A stretch of DNA of 64,000 bases. It comes from Cytophagales bacterium. GTDB taxonomy: Bacteria > Bacteroidota > Bacteroidia > Cytophagales > Spirosomataceae. Made by a program: the position numbers and the translations under genes. Location of the stretch: the NCBI GenBank assembly GCA_013298125.1, contig JAAFJP010000031.1, positions 1-64,000 of the forward strand, in the 5' to 3' direction. Position 1 is the first letter of the stretch. Every line of letters begins with the position of its first letter. Below, one piece after another: positions 56,233 through 64,000 of this stretch. The notes under the pieces are model-generated. The model was not told the origin of the DNA and did no database searches. It saw only the letters and a list, made by a program, of their open reading frames with translations.

Positions 56233-57378
56233 ATGCAAATCACTTCCAAACAACCCAACACTGGCACAACCATTTTCACTATTATGTCAAAATTAGCCGT
56301 TGATTGTGGAGCGTTAAATCTCTCGCAGGGCTTTCCTAATTTTGACTGTTCTCCTAAACTCACCGATTTAGTAAATTATTACCTCAAAAAAGGAATGAAT
56401 CAATACGCTCCGATGGCAGGTATTCAACCTCTTCGTGAAGTTATTGCTCAGAAAATCAGTGACTTATATCAAGTAAATTATCATCCAGATAGCGAAGTAA
56501 CCGTCACCACTGGGGCAACGGAAGCACTTTATGCCGCCATTACCGCCGTGGTTCATCAGGGCGATGAAGTAATTTTGCTTGAACCTTGTTATGACTCTTA
56601 CGCACCCGCTATCAGGCTCAACGGAGGTACGCCCGTGTATGTAACACTCACGCCCGAAAACGATTATCAGATTGATTGGAATATCGTAAAATCCAAGATT
56701 ACGGAGCGAACAAAATTGATAATTCTGAATACGCCACACAATCCAACGGGTACTGTTTTTAGTGAAAATGATTTAACGCAATTAGCTGATATTGTGCGAG
56801 ATACCAATATTTTCTTGATTGGGGATGAAGTTTACGAACACATCATTTTCGATGGTCGAGAACATTGGTCTTTGTGTAGGAATTCGGTTTTGAGGGAACG
56901 TAGTTTTGTGTGTGGTTCATTCGGGAAAACTTTTCATATTACGGGTTGGAAAGTGGGTTATTGTCTCGCCCCAAAAGCCCTGACCGAAGAATTACAAAAG
57001 GTACATCAATGGCTAACTTTTAGTACGATTACGCCCATTCAATACGCCTTGGCAGATTTCTTGCGTGAACCTGATAACTATTTGTCGATTCCAGCGTTTT
57101 ATCAGGAGAAAAGAGATAAGTTTTTGGACTGTATCAAAGGCTCACGGTTTAGCTACACTCCTGCACATGGAAGTTTCTTTCAATGTGTTAATTATCAGGA
57201 AATTACCGAAGAAAATGATTATGATTTAGCGATAAGATTGACTCGTGAAATTGGTGTGGCGAGCATCCCGATTTCAGTATTCTATAACGATAAAAATGAC
57301 TACAAAATCCTCCGTTTTTGCTTTGCCAAAGATGATGAAACCTTAGAAAAAGCGGGAGAACGGTTGTGTAAATTGTGA
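56233..57378 (+). CDS. PLP-dependent aminotransferase (methionine aminotransferase type)
   Basis: The 381-residue class I/II (fold type I) aminotransferase resembles YbdL-like methionine aminotransferases and kynurenine/glutamine transaminases. Features are LNLSQGFPNFDCSP (about 28-41), NQYAPMAGIQPLREVIA (about 55-71), TTGATEALYAA, LNTPHNPTGTVF, DEVYEHIIFDG and the Schiff-base lysine in GSFGKTFHITGWKVGYC (K232). It probably converts methionine and 2-oxo acids, possibly in methionine salvage. The alternative, glutamine-2-oxoacid transaminase, cannot be excluded. Confidence 0.88.
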   Translation: MQITSKQPNTGTTIFTIMSKLAVDCGALNLSQGFPNFDCSPKLTDLVNYYLKKGMNQYAPMAGIQPLREVIAQKISDLYQVNYHPDSEVTVTTGATEALYAAITAVVHQGDEVILLEPCYDSYAPAIRLNGGTPVYVTLTPENDYQIDWNIVKSKITERTKLIILNTPHNPTGTVFSENDLTQLADIVRDTNIFLIGDEVYEHIIFDGREHWSLCRNSVLRERSFVCGSFGKTFHITGWKVGYCLAPKALTEELQKVHQWLTFSTITPIQYALADFLREPDNYLSIPAFYQEKRDKFLDCIKGSRFSYTPAHGSFFQCVNYQEITEENDYDLAIRLTREIGVASIPISVFYNDKNDYKILRFCFAKDDETLEKAGERLCKL

Positions 57379-57414
57379 TGGAATAGTTTTTTAAAATAAT
57401 CCGTTTGTGTTAAT

Positions 57415-57422
57415 TAACTTTG
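57415..57422 (+). promoter_or_regulatory. Possible -7 box for the DUF4833 gene
   Basis: TAACTTTG fits TAnnTTTG and lies 38 bases before the start codon at 57461. No clear -33 element was identified. Confidence 0.35.
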
Positions 57423-57460
57423 TAAAACAAAACTTGTAAGGAGACCATAAAATATCATAA

Positions 57461-58021
57461 ATGCACATTTCACGACTAACCATTTTCTTTTCTATTTTAT
57501 TGACATTCAATAGCTTAGCTCAAAAAAATAAACCACAACCACCTGCCTCTGTCGAACAATTCCCTGTTCCTCCAATGTCCTCTGTTTCTTTGTTTTATAT
57601 TCAACGAAGCTCTAACGTCAATACCATCATCTACGATGCTAACCTAAGCGTTGATAAAAAATTAGACCCTAAAAATCCCGTGCATACCTACTGGCTTCGC
57701 TATACCGAAGGCGGAAAAAAACAAGAACTTTCAGGTATTCAACGTTCGCTTGCGTATGGCTTACACACGAAAGCAACCCCCAATGAACCAGGCAGTTATG
57801 ATGGTTATTTCTTTGCGTATCGCAAGCGTAAATTTGTCGTAAAACTCAATGCCAAAGGCGAACCCGTTGCCCTATTTCCAATCAATGGGAAAATGCAGAT
57901 TTTGAAAAAAGTATTTGTCAAAGTGGATGAAAGCGGTATGATGCCCTCGGTAATCTCAGTCGAACTTTGGGGACGTGATACGGTTACTGACAAAGAAGTT
58001 TACGAAAAATTTAAGCCATAG
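57461..58021 (+). CDS. DUF4833-like secreted protein
   Basis: The 186-residue protein has a signal peptide (about 1-20, ending at NSLAQ) and a soluble domain resembling DUF4833. Features are IYDANLSVDKKLDPKNPVHTYWLRYTEGGKKQELSGIQRSLAYGL (about 59-103), a beta-rich body (YFFAYRKRKFVVKLN) and a C-terminal ISVELWGRD. Periplasmic or secreted location is expected; the function of the family is unknown. It is monocistronic by spacing. Confidence 0.75.
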   Translation: MHISRLTIFFSILLTFNSLAQKNKPQPPASVEQFPVPPMSSVSLFYIQRSSNVNTIIYDANLSVDKKLDPKNPVHTYWLRYTEGGKKQELSGIQRSLAYGLHTKATPNEPGSYDGYFFAYRKRKFVVKLNAKGEPVALFPINGKMQILKKVFVKVDESGMMPSVISVELWGRDTVTDKEVYEKFKP

Positions 58022-58261
58022 TTTAGTTACCAGTTGTTCTTTATTAGTTAACATATAAGACGGATTCCTTTTTTTCTTAAAATATTTCTCTTTAAAAAAA
58101 ACCTCCTATCCATTCCACATCCCACTGAACACATAAAAATCATTTTCAAAACTGAATAATTTATTTTTGAGTTATAGTATCAGTTTTGAGCCATGGGTTT
58201 CCAAAAAGCTCATCACTCAAAGCTCACGGCTATTTTAAAACCAGAACTTAAAAATAAAATT

Positions 58262-60040
58262 ATGTTACAGTTTCTCAAATATGTATTAGCAACCATCGTT
58301 GGCTTGTTTTTATTCACCATCGTTGGTTTTTTTATCCTCATTGGCATTGGTGCAGCCGTGGGTTCATCGGGCAAAGATGCCGTTGCTATCAAAGACAATT
58401 CGGTCTTGAAATTAGACCTTAACCGTCCTATCGTAGAGAATGTTTCTGACGAAGAAAACCCTTTCAAAAGTTTCGGAGGACCTTTTGCCGACGGTTCTGA
58501 CAACTTGGGTATGGTTCAACTCCGTGATGGTTTGAAACGTGCCGCTGCCGACTCACACATCAAAGGAATTTATCTCCAAGCCAATTATCCACAGGCAGGA
58601 TATTCTACTTTGGAAGAAATCCGAAACGCCCTTCTTGAATTCAAAAAATCAGGAAAATTCATTTATTCTTACGGAGAAATGTTCTCTGAAAAAGGCTATT
58701 ATGTAACTTCGTTGGCGGATAAAATCTACCTAAACCCAGCGGGTGGCATGGACTTCAACGGTATCAGTGCCGAGGTGAGTTTCTTCAAAGGTGCTTTGGA
58801 TAAATTGGACATCAAACCCGTAGTTTTCCGTGTGGGCGAGTTCAAATCAGCCGTTGAGCCGTATTTACGTGAAAATATGAGTGATGCTAACAAAGCTCAA
58901 TACAAGTCACTTTTAGGCTCATTAAACGACCATATTTTTGAACAAATTGCCAAGTCAAGAGGAATGCAAGTGTCTGATTTAAAGAAAGTTGCCGATGAAT
59001 TAACTGCCTACAAACCACAAGGAGCATTATCTTCAAAATTGATAACAAACATCGGTTATTACGACGAATTTGAGGCAGCTATCAGAAAGGCTTTGAAACG
59101 TGATGAAGATGACAAGATTGACTATATCGGTTTATCAAAATTCTTGAAATCAGAGTCTGCTATTCCTTATAATGATGCGGAGAATAAAATTGCGGTCATC
59201 GTAGGCGAAGGGGCAATCATAGGCTCAAAAGCCGACAAAGGAAATATTGGTTCGGATGATTGGGTGGCTGAACTCAAAAAGGCTCGTGAAGACAAAAAAG
59301 TGAAGGCAATCGTGTTGAGAATTGATAGTCCAGGTGGTTCAGCTTTGGCTTCGGACGTGATGTGGAGAGAGGTTGAATTGACCAAAAAAGTAAAACCAGT
59401 TATTGCCTCAATGGGCGATTATGCAGCTTCTGGGGGATATTATATGGCAATGGCGGCAGATACTATCGTAGCTCAACCAACGACCATAACGGGTTCAATC
59501 GGTATTTTTGCTCAGTTTTTTAACTTTGAAAATTTCTTGAAAAATAAACTCGGCATCACCAATGACCGTGTGAATACCAACGCTCACTCAGACTTCCCAA
59601 CGGTTACTCGTGATATGGACGAATTTGAAAAAGCGTGGTTTCAGAAGAGCATAGAGGCTGGTTATGAGTCATTTACGTCAAAAGCCGCCAAAGGTCGCAA
59701 GATGAACATTGACAAGTTAAAATCTCTCGCAGGCGGACGTGTATGGTCGGGTATTGAGGCAAAACAGAATGGTTTGGTGGACGTTTTGGGAGGATTGGAA
59801 GATGCCGTAAAAATTGCCGCAAAGAAAGCGAAATTGAAAGATGGAGATTACAAAACAAGGTATTATCCACAACCAAAGGGCTTTTTACAAGAATTTTTGG
59901 ATAATAAAGAAGACGAAACCGAAGCCAAAATCTTGAAGGCTCAATTCGGAGATTTAGCACCTTACATCAAGCAATTAAAAGCCATCAAATCTCGTGAAGG
60001 GGCATTGACTTTGATGCCAGAGGTGATTGAGTTTAAGTAA
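58262..60040 (+). CDS. sppA: Signal peptide peptidase SppA, long (67K) type
   Basis: Membrane-bound serine protease that degrades leftover signal peptides. With the chosen start it has 592 residues: an N-terminal membrane helix (about 5-30), and two tandem crotonase-like protease halves. The catalytic lysine K195 is in RVGEFKSAVEPY in the first half, and the catalytic serine S390 is in DYAASGGYYMA in the second. This split Lys/Ser arrangement is as in E. coli SppA. An in-frame ATG at 58193 would add 23 residues ahead of the hydrophobic helix, so 58262 is preferred. A TATTTTTG box at 58162-58169 could be a promoter. A terminator follows. Confidence 0.92.
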   Translation: MLQFLKYVLATIVGLFLFTIVGFFILIGIGAAVGSSGKDAVAIKDNSVLKLDLNRPIVENVSDEENPFKSFGGPFADGSDNLGMVQLRDGLKRAAADSHIKGIYLQANYPQAGYSTLEEIRNALLEFKKSGKFIYSYGEMFSEKGYYVTSLADKIYLNPAGGMDFNGISAEVSFFKGALDKLDIKPVVFRVGEFKSAVEPYLRENMSDANKAQYKSLLGSLNDHIFEQIAKSRGMQVSDLKKVADELTAYKPQGALSSKLITNIGYYDEFEAAIRKALKRDEDDKIDYIGLSKFLKSESAIPYNDAENKIAVIVGEGAIIGSKADKGNIGSDDWVAELKKAREDKKVKAIVLRIDSPGGSALASDVMWREVELTKKVKPVIASMGDYAASGGYYMAMAADTIVAQPTTITGSIGIFAQFFNFENFLKNKLGITNDRVNTNAHSDFPTVTRDMDEFEKAWFQKSIEAGYESFTSKAAKGRKMNIDKLKSLAGGRVWSGIEAKQNGLVDVLGGLEDAVKIAAKKAKLKDGDYKTRYYPQPKGFLQEFLDNKEDETEAKILKAQFGDLAPYIKQLKAIKSREGALTLMPEVIEFK

Positions 60041-60060
60041 GATTTCTATTGAAAATATTG

Positions 60061-60093
60061 AAAAAAGACTTCACATGATGTGAAGTCTTTTTT
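60061..60093. terminator. Bidirectional terminator between convergent genes
   Basis: Perfect 15-base arms 60061-60075 and 60079-60093 around a 3-base loop (core AGACTTCACA) are flanked by A and T runs. It serves both sppA (+) and the beta-barrel gene (-). Confidence 0.95.
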
Positions 60094-60100
60094 CATTCCC

Positions 60101-60880
60101 CTAAAACTTCACCCCAAAATCCAAATAAAACGCCCCATTCTTAGTAACTAAATCCCCAAAAGTACGTTCACGGTTGATTTCTACTAAACCTCTTTGATAT
60201 TGTATGCCAAAGAAAAAAGCGTCTCCACCTCTTCCCAAGGGCTTTTCAGCTCCAATTCCTAACAATAAATTCACATCGCCAAACCCAAAAATACTCTGAG
60301 AGGTCGGTAGTCGTTCTTGGTATTGAAAAAGCGGATTTTTAGATTTATCCAAGGCTTTTTCAGCGATTTTTAAATCAAATGTTCCTCCAAATTGTAAGTA
60401 GAGCGGAGTATCATCCAAGATTTTATCACTAAATATCTTCATAGTCATAGGCACTTGCAAATACTGCAAATTGAAAATTGCCTCCTTCCCACGCACTTCG
60501 TCAGTTGTTAAAGGGTTAGCCTTGAACAACTCATTTTCGTAAAAACTGTTTTGCAAAGTATAGTGTACGCTCTTCACGGTGTACCATAGCCCCGTGCTGA
60601 AAGCGTATTTATCCGTAATATAAAAATCGGCAATAGGTCCTAAGCTCAACCGTGGATTTCCTCCGTTGGTCTCAAAACCCTTGAACAGCTTAGAGCCATC
60701 CACCGAATTGATGATGAGTCCTGGGGAGAATTTAAAGCCCATTTTCAGTTTATAAAAACTACTAAAAAATCCACCACCACCATTGCCACCACCGTAGTTG
60801 GGTTCAGCATTATACCTTTGCGAAAAACCCTCATAAACTCCCAAGAGAATAAAAAGGGCTACTAATACGTTTTTCTTCAT
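60101..60880 (-). CDS. PorT-like outer-membrane beta-barrel protein
   Basis: The 259-residue product has a signal peptide (about 1-20, ending FSQ). A glycine-rich stretch follows (GGGNGGGGFFSSF), then an eight- to ten-stranded barrel-like region with alternating aromatic residues (for example YAFSTGLWYTVKSVHY, TPLYLQFGGTFDLKI). The pattern is that of the outer membrane beta-barrel family (PF13568 type, including PorT-like proteins). The substrate and role are unknown. It is divergent from the gldB-like gene. Confidence 0.7.
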   Translation of the reverse strand: MKKNVLVALFILLGVYEGFSQRYNAEPNYGGGNGGGGFFSSFYKLKMGFKFSPGLIINSVDGSKLFKGFETNGGNPRLSLGPIADFYITDKYAFSTGLWYTVKSVHYTLQNSFYENELFKANPLTTDEVRGKEAIFNLQYLQVPMTMKIFSDKILDDTPLYLQFGGTFDLKIAEKALDKSKNPLFQYQERLPTSQSIFGFGDVNLLLGIGAEKPLGRGGDAFFFGIQYQRGLVEINRERTFGDLVTKNGAFYLDFGVKF

Positions 60881-60900
60881 AATTTTGTAAGGATAATATC

Positions 60901-60919
60901 GGGCGTATGCGATACGCCC
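60901..60919. repeat. Short GGGCGTAT/ATACGCCC palindrome
   Basis: GGGCGTAT at 60901-60908 is followed after three bases by its exact reverse complement. It lies between the divergent beta-barrel and gldB-like genes and may be one end of a larger dispersed repeat. Confidence 0.6.
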
Positions 60920-60947
60920 CTACGAATTTTCAACACAACTCAAAAAC

Positions 60948-61982
60948 ATGAAATACTTAAAGCTAAATCTTTTTTTTTGCCTAACACTTCTTCTCTTTTC
61001 GTGTACTCCCAAAGAAGACAATCAAACCGCCTCTGACCCTGATTGTAATAACGTAAAAGTTACCGTAAATATTCAACGGCTTGATAAAGAAATGTTTGCG
61101 TGTCAGACCAAAGATGATTTGTTAGAGTTTTTTGATAAATATCCAACCTTCATCATCAACTATTTTCAAATCCCAACCGAGGATTTTGATAAATTAGCTG
61201 AACAACTTTTGCCGTTAATCCAAAATCAAGGGCTTCAAGATTTCTATAAACAGTCGCAAGATCCTGCCTTTTTTGGAGGGCAAACCCTTGAAAATGAGTT
61301 CCGTACGGCTTTTCAACACATTAAATATTATTACCCTAATTTCAAAGAACCCAAAATCTATACCATTTTTTCGGGTTTCTTCAATCAGTTCAATTTGAAG
61401 ACCCCTGAGTTGATGGTTTCGGACTCTGTAATCTATATCGGTTTGGATTATTTCATGGGTAGAAAAGGAAAATATTTGCCCGAAGTTTATGACTATCAAC
61501 TCCGCAAAGCCATGCCCGAAGCCCTTGTGCCACAGGCGGTTTTATTGATGTCACAAAGATTTAACACCACAAACCTCAAAGACAAATCACTGTTATCAGA
61601 CATGGTTTGGTACGGCAAAAGCTATGTATTTGCCCACACGATGATGCCCGAAAAGGCGGATAGTTTGTTTATTGGATATACTTCTGAACAATTGGCGGGG
61701 AGTTATGAAAATCAAGGGAGTATTTGGGCTCATTTCATTGATAATCAGCTACTCTATAGCAATCAAGACCCCGTAAAAGCCAAGTACGTAGGCGAACGAC
61801 CAACCACCCCCGAAATTGGGAAAAGTTGCCCTGGGTCGATTGGGAGATGGTTAGGTTGGCGAATTGTAGGTAAATATTTTGATGAAAATAAGAAAGTTAC
61901 TATCCAAGAATTGATGCAAATGACCGATGCCCAAAAGATTTTTGAAGCGTCTAAATATAAAGGGTTGCCTGATGAGGAGTAA
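60948..61982 (+). CDS. gldB: GldB-like gliding-motility lipoprotein
   Basis: The 344-residue lipoprotein has a lipobox cysteine at C19 (LLLFSC). The mature part resembles GldB of gliding Bacteroidota: IQRLDKEMFACQTKDDLLEFFDKYPTFIINYF-like opening and the C-terminal LGWRIVGKYF, VTIQELMQMTDAQKIFEASKYKG. GldB is required for gliding and stabilises T9SS-linked machinery in Flavobacterium. Other gld genes are not in this window. The gene's last eleven bases overlap the start of the truncated ArsR frame. Confidence 0.65.
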   Translation: MKYLKLNLFFCLTLLLFSCTPKEDNQTASDPDCNNVKVTVNIQRLDKEMFACQTKDDLLEFFDKYPTFIINYFQIPTEDFDKLAEQLLPLIQNQGLQDFYKQSQDPAFFGGQTLENEFRTAFQHIKYYYPNFKEPKIYTIFSGFFNQFNLKTPELMVSDSVIYIGLDYFMGRKGKYLPEVYDYQLRKAMPEALVPQAVLLMSQRFNTTNLKDKSLLSDMVWYGKSYVFAHTMMPEKADSLFIGYTSEQLAGSYENQGSIWAHFIDNQLLYSNQDPVKAKYVGERPTTPEIGKSCPGSIGRWLGWRIVGKYFDENKKVTIQELMQMTDAQKIFEASKYKGLPDEE

Positions 61983-62184
61983 AGACATTTTAGAAATGCT
62001 GAATGCGGGCGATATTGCCGATAAATTCAACATGACCAAACCCAGTATTTCGCATCATTTGGATTTGCTCAAAAAGGCAGATTTGGTAGTTGCCGTGAAG
62101 AAGGGGCAGTTCGTAGAATATTCCCTCAATATGACCGTCATGGATGAAATCATGGCTTGGTTTGTTCAGTTTAAAACGAAATAA
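61972..62184 (+). pseudogene. Truncated ArsR-family winged-helix regulator
   Basis: The 70-residue frame reads MRSKDILEMLNAGDIADKFNMTK and continues PSISHHLDLLKKADLVV and KKGQFVEYSLNMTV. This is clearly the recognition-helix and wing part of an SdpR/ArsR-type regulator. Full-length relatives start with about 15 more residues (FKALxDPTRR-type helix) and have about five more residues between ILEML and AGDIA. Both parts are missing, and the start overlaps the gldB end. It may be a decayed gene or a minimal DNA-binding remnant. No SdpI-like partner follows. Confidence 0.6.
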
Positions 62185-62224
62185 ATTTTATCGTGTAAAC
62201 AGAATAATAGAAACTTTTAAAACA

Positions 62225-62878
62225 TCACTTCTTCTCATAATAGGGCGTTTGCTCAGGTACTTCAATGACGGGAGGAGACCATTTGATTTTTTTACCAAAT
62301 TTATACGTTATTCCTGCATTGAAACTTATTAAATTACCCAAACCCTCTGAATAAGTTATTCCTGTATATTTTACTTTCAAAGACAATCCTAACCTATCCG
62401 CAAACTCTTGTAGGTGTACGCCTACGCTTGGAGAAAATCCCCAATTGAGATATTCGCCAGTAGGTAAATTGGGGGGAGTTCCAAGATAATTTGGGTCAAT
62501 CTGGGAATCGTATTTTGTATAAAAAACCCCTGTTTCGAGTCCTATGAAGGGTTTTATTAATTTTCTATTCAATAGATAATACTCTCCTCCGATTGTCACT
62601 GGAACGACCGTCTTGTAAGAATATCCGTACTTTTTGGCTAAATAATCAAAATTAGAAATTGTTACTAATGCTATTCGCATATCATACGCACCGAAGGTTG
62701 CGGTGGTTCTAAATTTTTCGGTGAGGTGCTTGCGAAGGCTTAATTCAAATCCAGAACCCGCAAAATTGACATTGCCCCCAGTCCCTTTGTCGATGGCATA
62801 ACTAAAACTCGAACTGACCTGAATCTGGGCAGTCGATAGAAAAGGAATGAGCAAACAAATGAGTATCAGTTTTTTCAT
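62225..62878 (-). CDS. Outer-membrane beta-barrel protein
   Basis: The 217-residue product has a signal peptide (about 1-17, ending STAQI). Alternating-strand segments follow (SSFSYAIDKG, FELSLRKHL, FRTTATFGAYDMRIA), and it ends near FNAGITYKFGKKIKW. The C-terminus carries a short polar tail. It resembles the general Bacteroidota beta-barrel (OMP_b-brl) proteins; no specific ligand is evident. It is convergent with the ArsR remnant. Confidence 0.65.
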   Translation of the reverse strand: MKKLILICLLIPFLSTAQIQVSSSFSYAIDKGTGGNVNFAGSGFELSLRKHLTEKFRTTATFGAYDMRIALVTISNFDYLAKKYGYSYKTVVPVTIGGEYYLLNRKLIKPFIGLETGVFYTKYDSQIDPNYLGTPPNLPTGEYLNWGFSPSVGVHLQEFADRLGLSLKVKYTGITYSEGLGNLISFNAGITYKFGKKIKWSPPVIEVPEQTPYYEKK

Positions 62879-62986
62879 ATTTTGGCGGGTCGTTTAGATT
62901 TCAGGAATTTTTAAAAATTATAACGAATATATGAAATTATTGTTTACGTTATTCGATTGATAGTCAATTAATTAACACGATATGGA

Positions 62987-63070
62987 TACTGTAACTCGAA
63001 GCGACCGTCGCACGGTGGTACTTCGAGACGTTGGAGTTCGCTTCTCGAAGTGCCGCTTCGAGTTACAGTA
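62987..63070. repeat. 84-base nested palindrome (TACTGTAACTCGAAGCG family)
   Basis: Outer arms TACTGTAACTCGAAGCG (62987-63003) and CGCTTCGAGTTACAGTA (63054-63070) are perfect reverse complements. An inner pair based on ACTTCGAGA/TCTCGAAGT extends the structure. No T-run follows, so a terminator role is uncertain. It fills most of the gap between the beta-barrel and epimerase genes. Confidence 0.85.
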
Positions 63071-63082
63071 ATAGCGTTAGTT

Positions 63083-64000
63083 TTACTTCAAAACATAAGC
63101 CAAAGACTCCTCATTCTCCGAAATCCAATCGGTGATTTCTTGGACGATTTGTTTCATCGAAATCTCTGGTTTCCAGCCTGTTAGAGCGGTTACTTTTGTA
63201 TTGTCGGTTATGTATAAAGGAATATCTGCCGCACGGTTTTCGGGTACTGGATTGATGGGAATGGTCTTGCCTGTAACCTCTTGACAGATAGCCGTTAGTT
63301 CTTGTAGGGACGCACTTACTCCCACGCCTCCGCCTACGTTCAAGATTTCGCCGTTTACTTTGTCAATGTTATGTAGTTGATAATCAACGAGTTTGTATAA
63401 ATCTTTTACGTGTAACATATCACGGGTCTGTCTGCCTGAGCCTCCGTAGCCGATGTATGCCAATTTTTGTTGCCAGAAATGTTTGGCTACCCAAAGCACC
63501 ATAACACCCTGGTCGATTTTACCCATTTGCCAAGGACCTGTCAAAACGCCACAACGGTTAATGACGGTTTTCATGCCGTAAAATTCGTTATATTCATGAA
63601 TCATTAATTCCGACGCTAATTTGGTTGCACCGTACAATGACCTTGCCCCGTCCAATGGGAAATCTTCGGCAATTCCTTTGGAAGAAACACCCCTAACTGA
63701 TTGATTATCAGTCAATGTAAATCGAGTTTCTTGTTCTTCGTAATTTAGTTTTTCAATGGCTTTGATGGGATAAATACGGCTCGTTGAGAGGAAAATAAAA
63801 CTTGCCCCGCACTTTTTGGTATAGTTCAAGCAATTGATTGTTCCTACTAAATTGGTATTAATCAAATAATCGGGTGTGCCGTCTAATCCTGCCAAAACCG
63901 AAGGTTCAGCTGAGGCTTCGATGACGAAATCTACCTTGGGGAGAGCGTCAAAATCTTCTTTACTGCGAATATCTCCGTGAACAAAAACTGCCCCAGCTTT
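63083..64000 (-). CDS. NAD-dependent sugar epimerase/dehydratase, CDP-paratose 2-epimerase-like (partial)
   Basis: The reading frame is open to the window edge, so the N-terminus with the NAD-binding glycine motif lies outside; 305 residues are visible. Short-chain dehydrogenase features are the STSRIYP segment, the catalytic YxxxK in SLYGATKLASE, and RCGVLTGPWQMGKIDQGV. Distinctive phrases (EASAEPSVLAG, YIGYGGSGRQTRDMLHVKDL) are those of CDP-paratose 2-epimerase-like enzymes. It may act on nucleotide sugars for surface glycans. An in-frame TTG at 63895 is not the start, because conserved sequence continues upstream of it. Confidence 0.8.
   Translation of the reverse strand, partial: KAGAVFVHGDIRSKEDFDALPKVDFVIEASAEPSVLAGLDGTPDYLINTNLVGTINCLNYTKKCGASFIFLSTSRIYPIKAIEKLNYEEQETRFTLTDNQSVRGVSSKGIAEDFPLDGARSLYGATKLASELMIHEYNEFYGMKTVINRCGVLTGPWQMGKIDQGVMVLWVAKHFWQQKLAYIGYGGSGRQTRDMLHVKDLYKLVDYQLHNIDKVNGEILNVGGGVGVSASLQELTAICQEVTGKTIPINPVPENRAADIPLYITDNTKVTALTGWKPEISMKQIVQEITDWISENEESLAYVLK

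Noticed and set aside
63083-63895. Complete 270-residue epimerase starting at 63895
   Set aside because: Sequence upstream of that TTG continues in frame with conserved epimerase residues to the window edge, so the gene is only partial here.

Overview
The window is a chromosomal segment of a low-GC member of the Bacteroidota, most likely a Cytophagales-type organism. The evidence is a GldB-type gliding lipoprotein, several Bacteroidota-style outer-membrane beta-barrels, TAnnTTTG-type -7 promoter boxes, a queuine tRNA-ribosyltransferase of the zinc-site-degenerate type, and many intergenic palindromic repeats. Genus and species cannot be named from sequence alone. No rRNA, tRNA, CRISPR array, integrase or complete insertion sequence was seen.

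Region 1 (1-18907) is mostly housekeeping. It holds aspS with its terminator, a carboxypeptidase-regulatory-like/beta-barrel receptor, a lon operon (lon, a beta-barrel protein, a DinB-like DUF1569 protein, terminator), an AlbA_2/Schlafen-type regulator with an internal SQK-repeat linker, a large SWIM/SNF2 helicase, comEC, a family 2 glycosyltransferase and tgt.

Region 2 (about 18940-29353) is an exopolysaccharide operon. It encodes an SLBB export channel, a Wzz-like chain-length protein, a Wzx-like flippase, three GT4 glycosyltransferases, a methyltransferase and a Wzy-like polymerase. All are on the + strand with tiny gaps or overlaps.

Region 3 (29479-54013) is the highlight: an apparently complete extracellular contractile injection system (eCIS, related to Afp/PVC). 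Gene order is DUF4255 cap, unknown 248-aa protein, a single sheath, two tubes, DUF5908, LysM-type tube-initiator, VgrG-like spike, PAAR tip, gp25, baseplate Afp11-like, GH46 chitosanase-like enzyme, baseplate Afp12-like, an unknown 1142-aa protein in the fibre position, a 1258-aa putative effector with a C-terminal nuclease-like domain, AAA+ ATPase and tape-measure protein. No T6SS membrane-complex genes or phage head/packaging genes are present. Unusual elements are the glycosidase embedded among baseplate genes, the large helical insertion in the sheath, the nuclease-tipped effector next to the ATPase, and palindromic repeats at several gene junctions inside the operon.

Region 4 (54021-64000) contains nagA directly behind the eCIS, a TSUP permease, a solitary antitoxin with a 10-codon toxin stub, a PLP aminotransferase, a DUF4833 protein, sppA, beta-barrel proteins, a gldB-like gene overlapped by a truncated ArsR regulator, and a partial NAD-dependent sugar epimerase that runs off the right edge.

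At least seven families of inverted or palindromic repeat are scattered between genes. One family also occurs in-frame inside aspS, where it adds about 11 residues.
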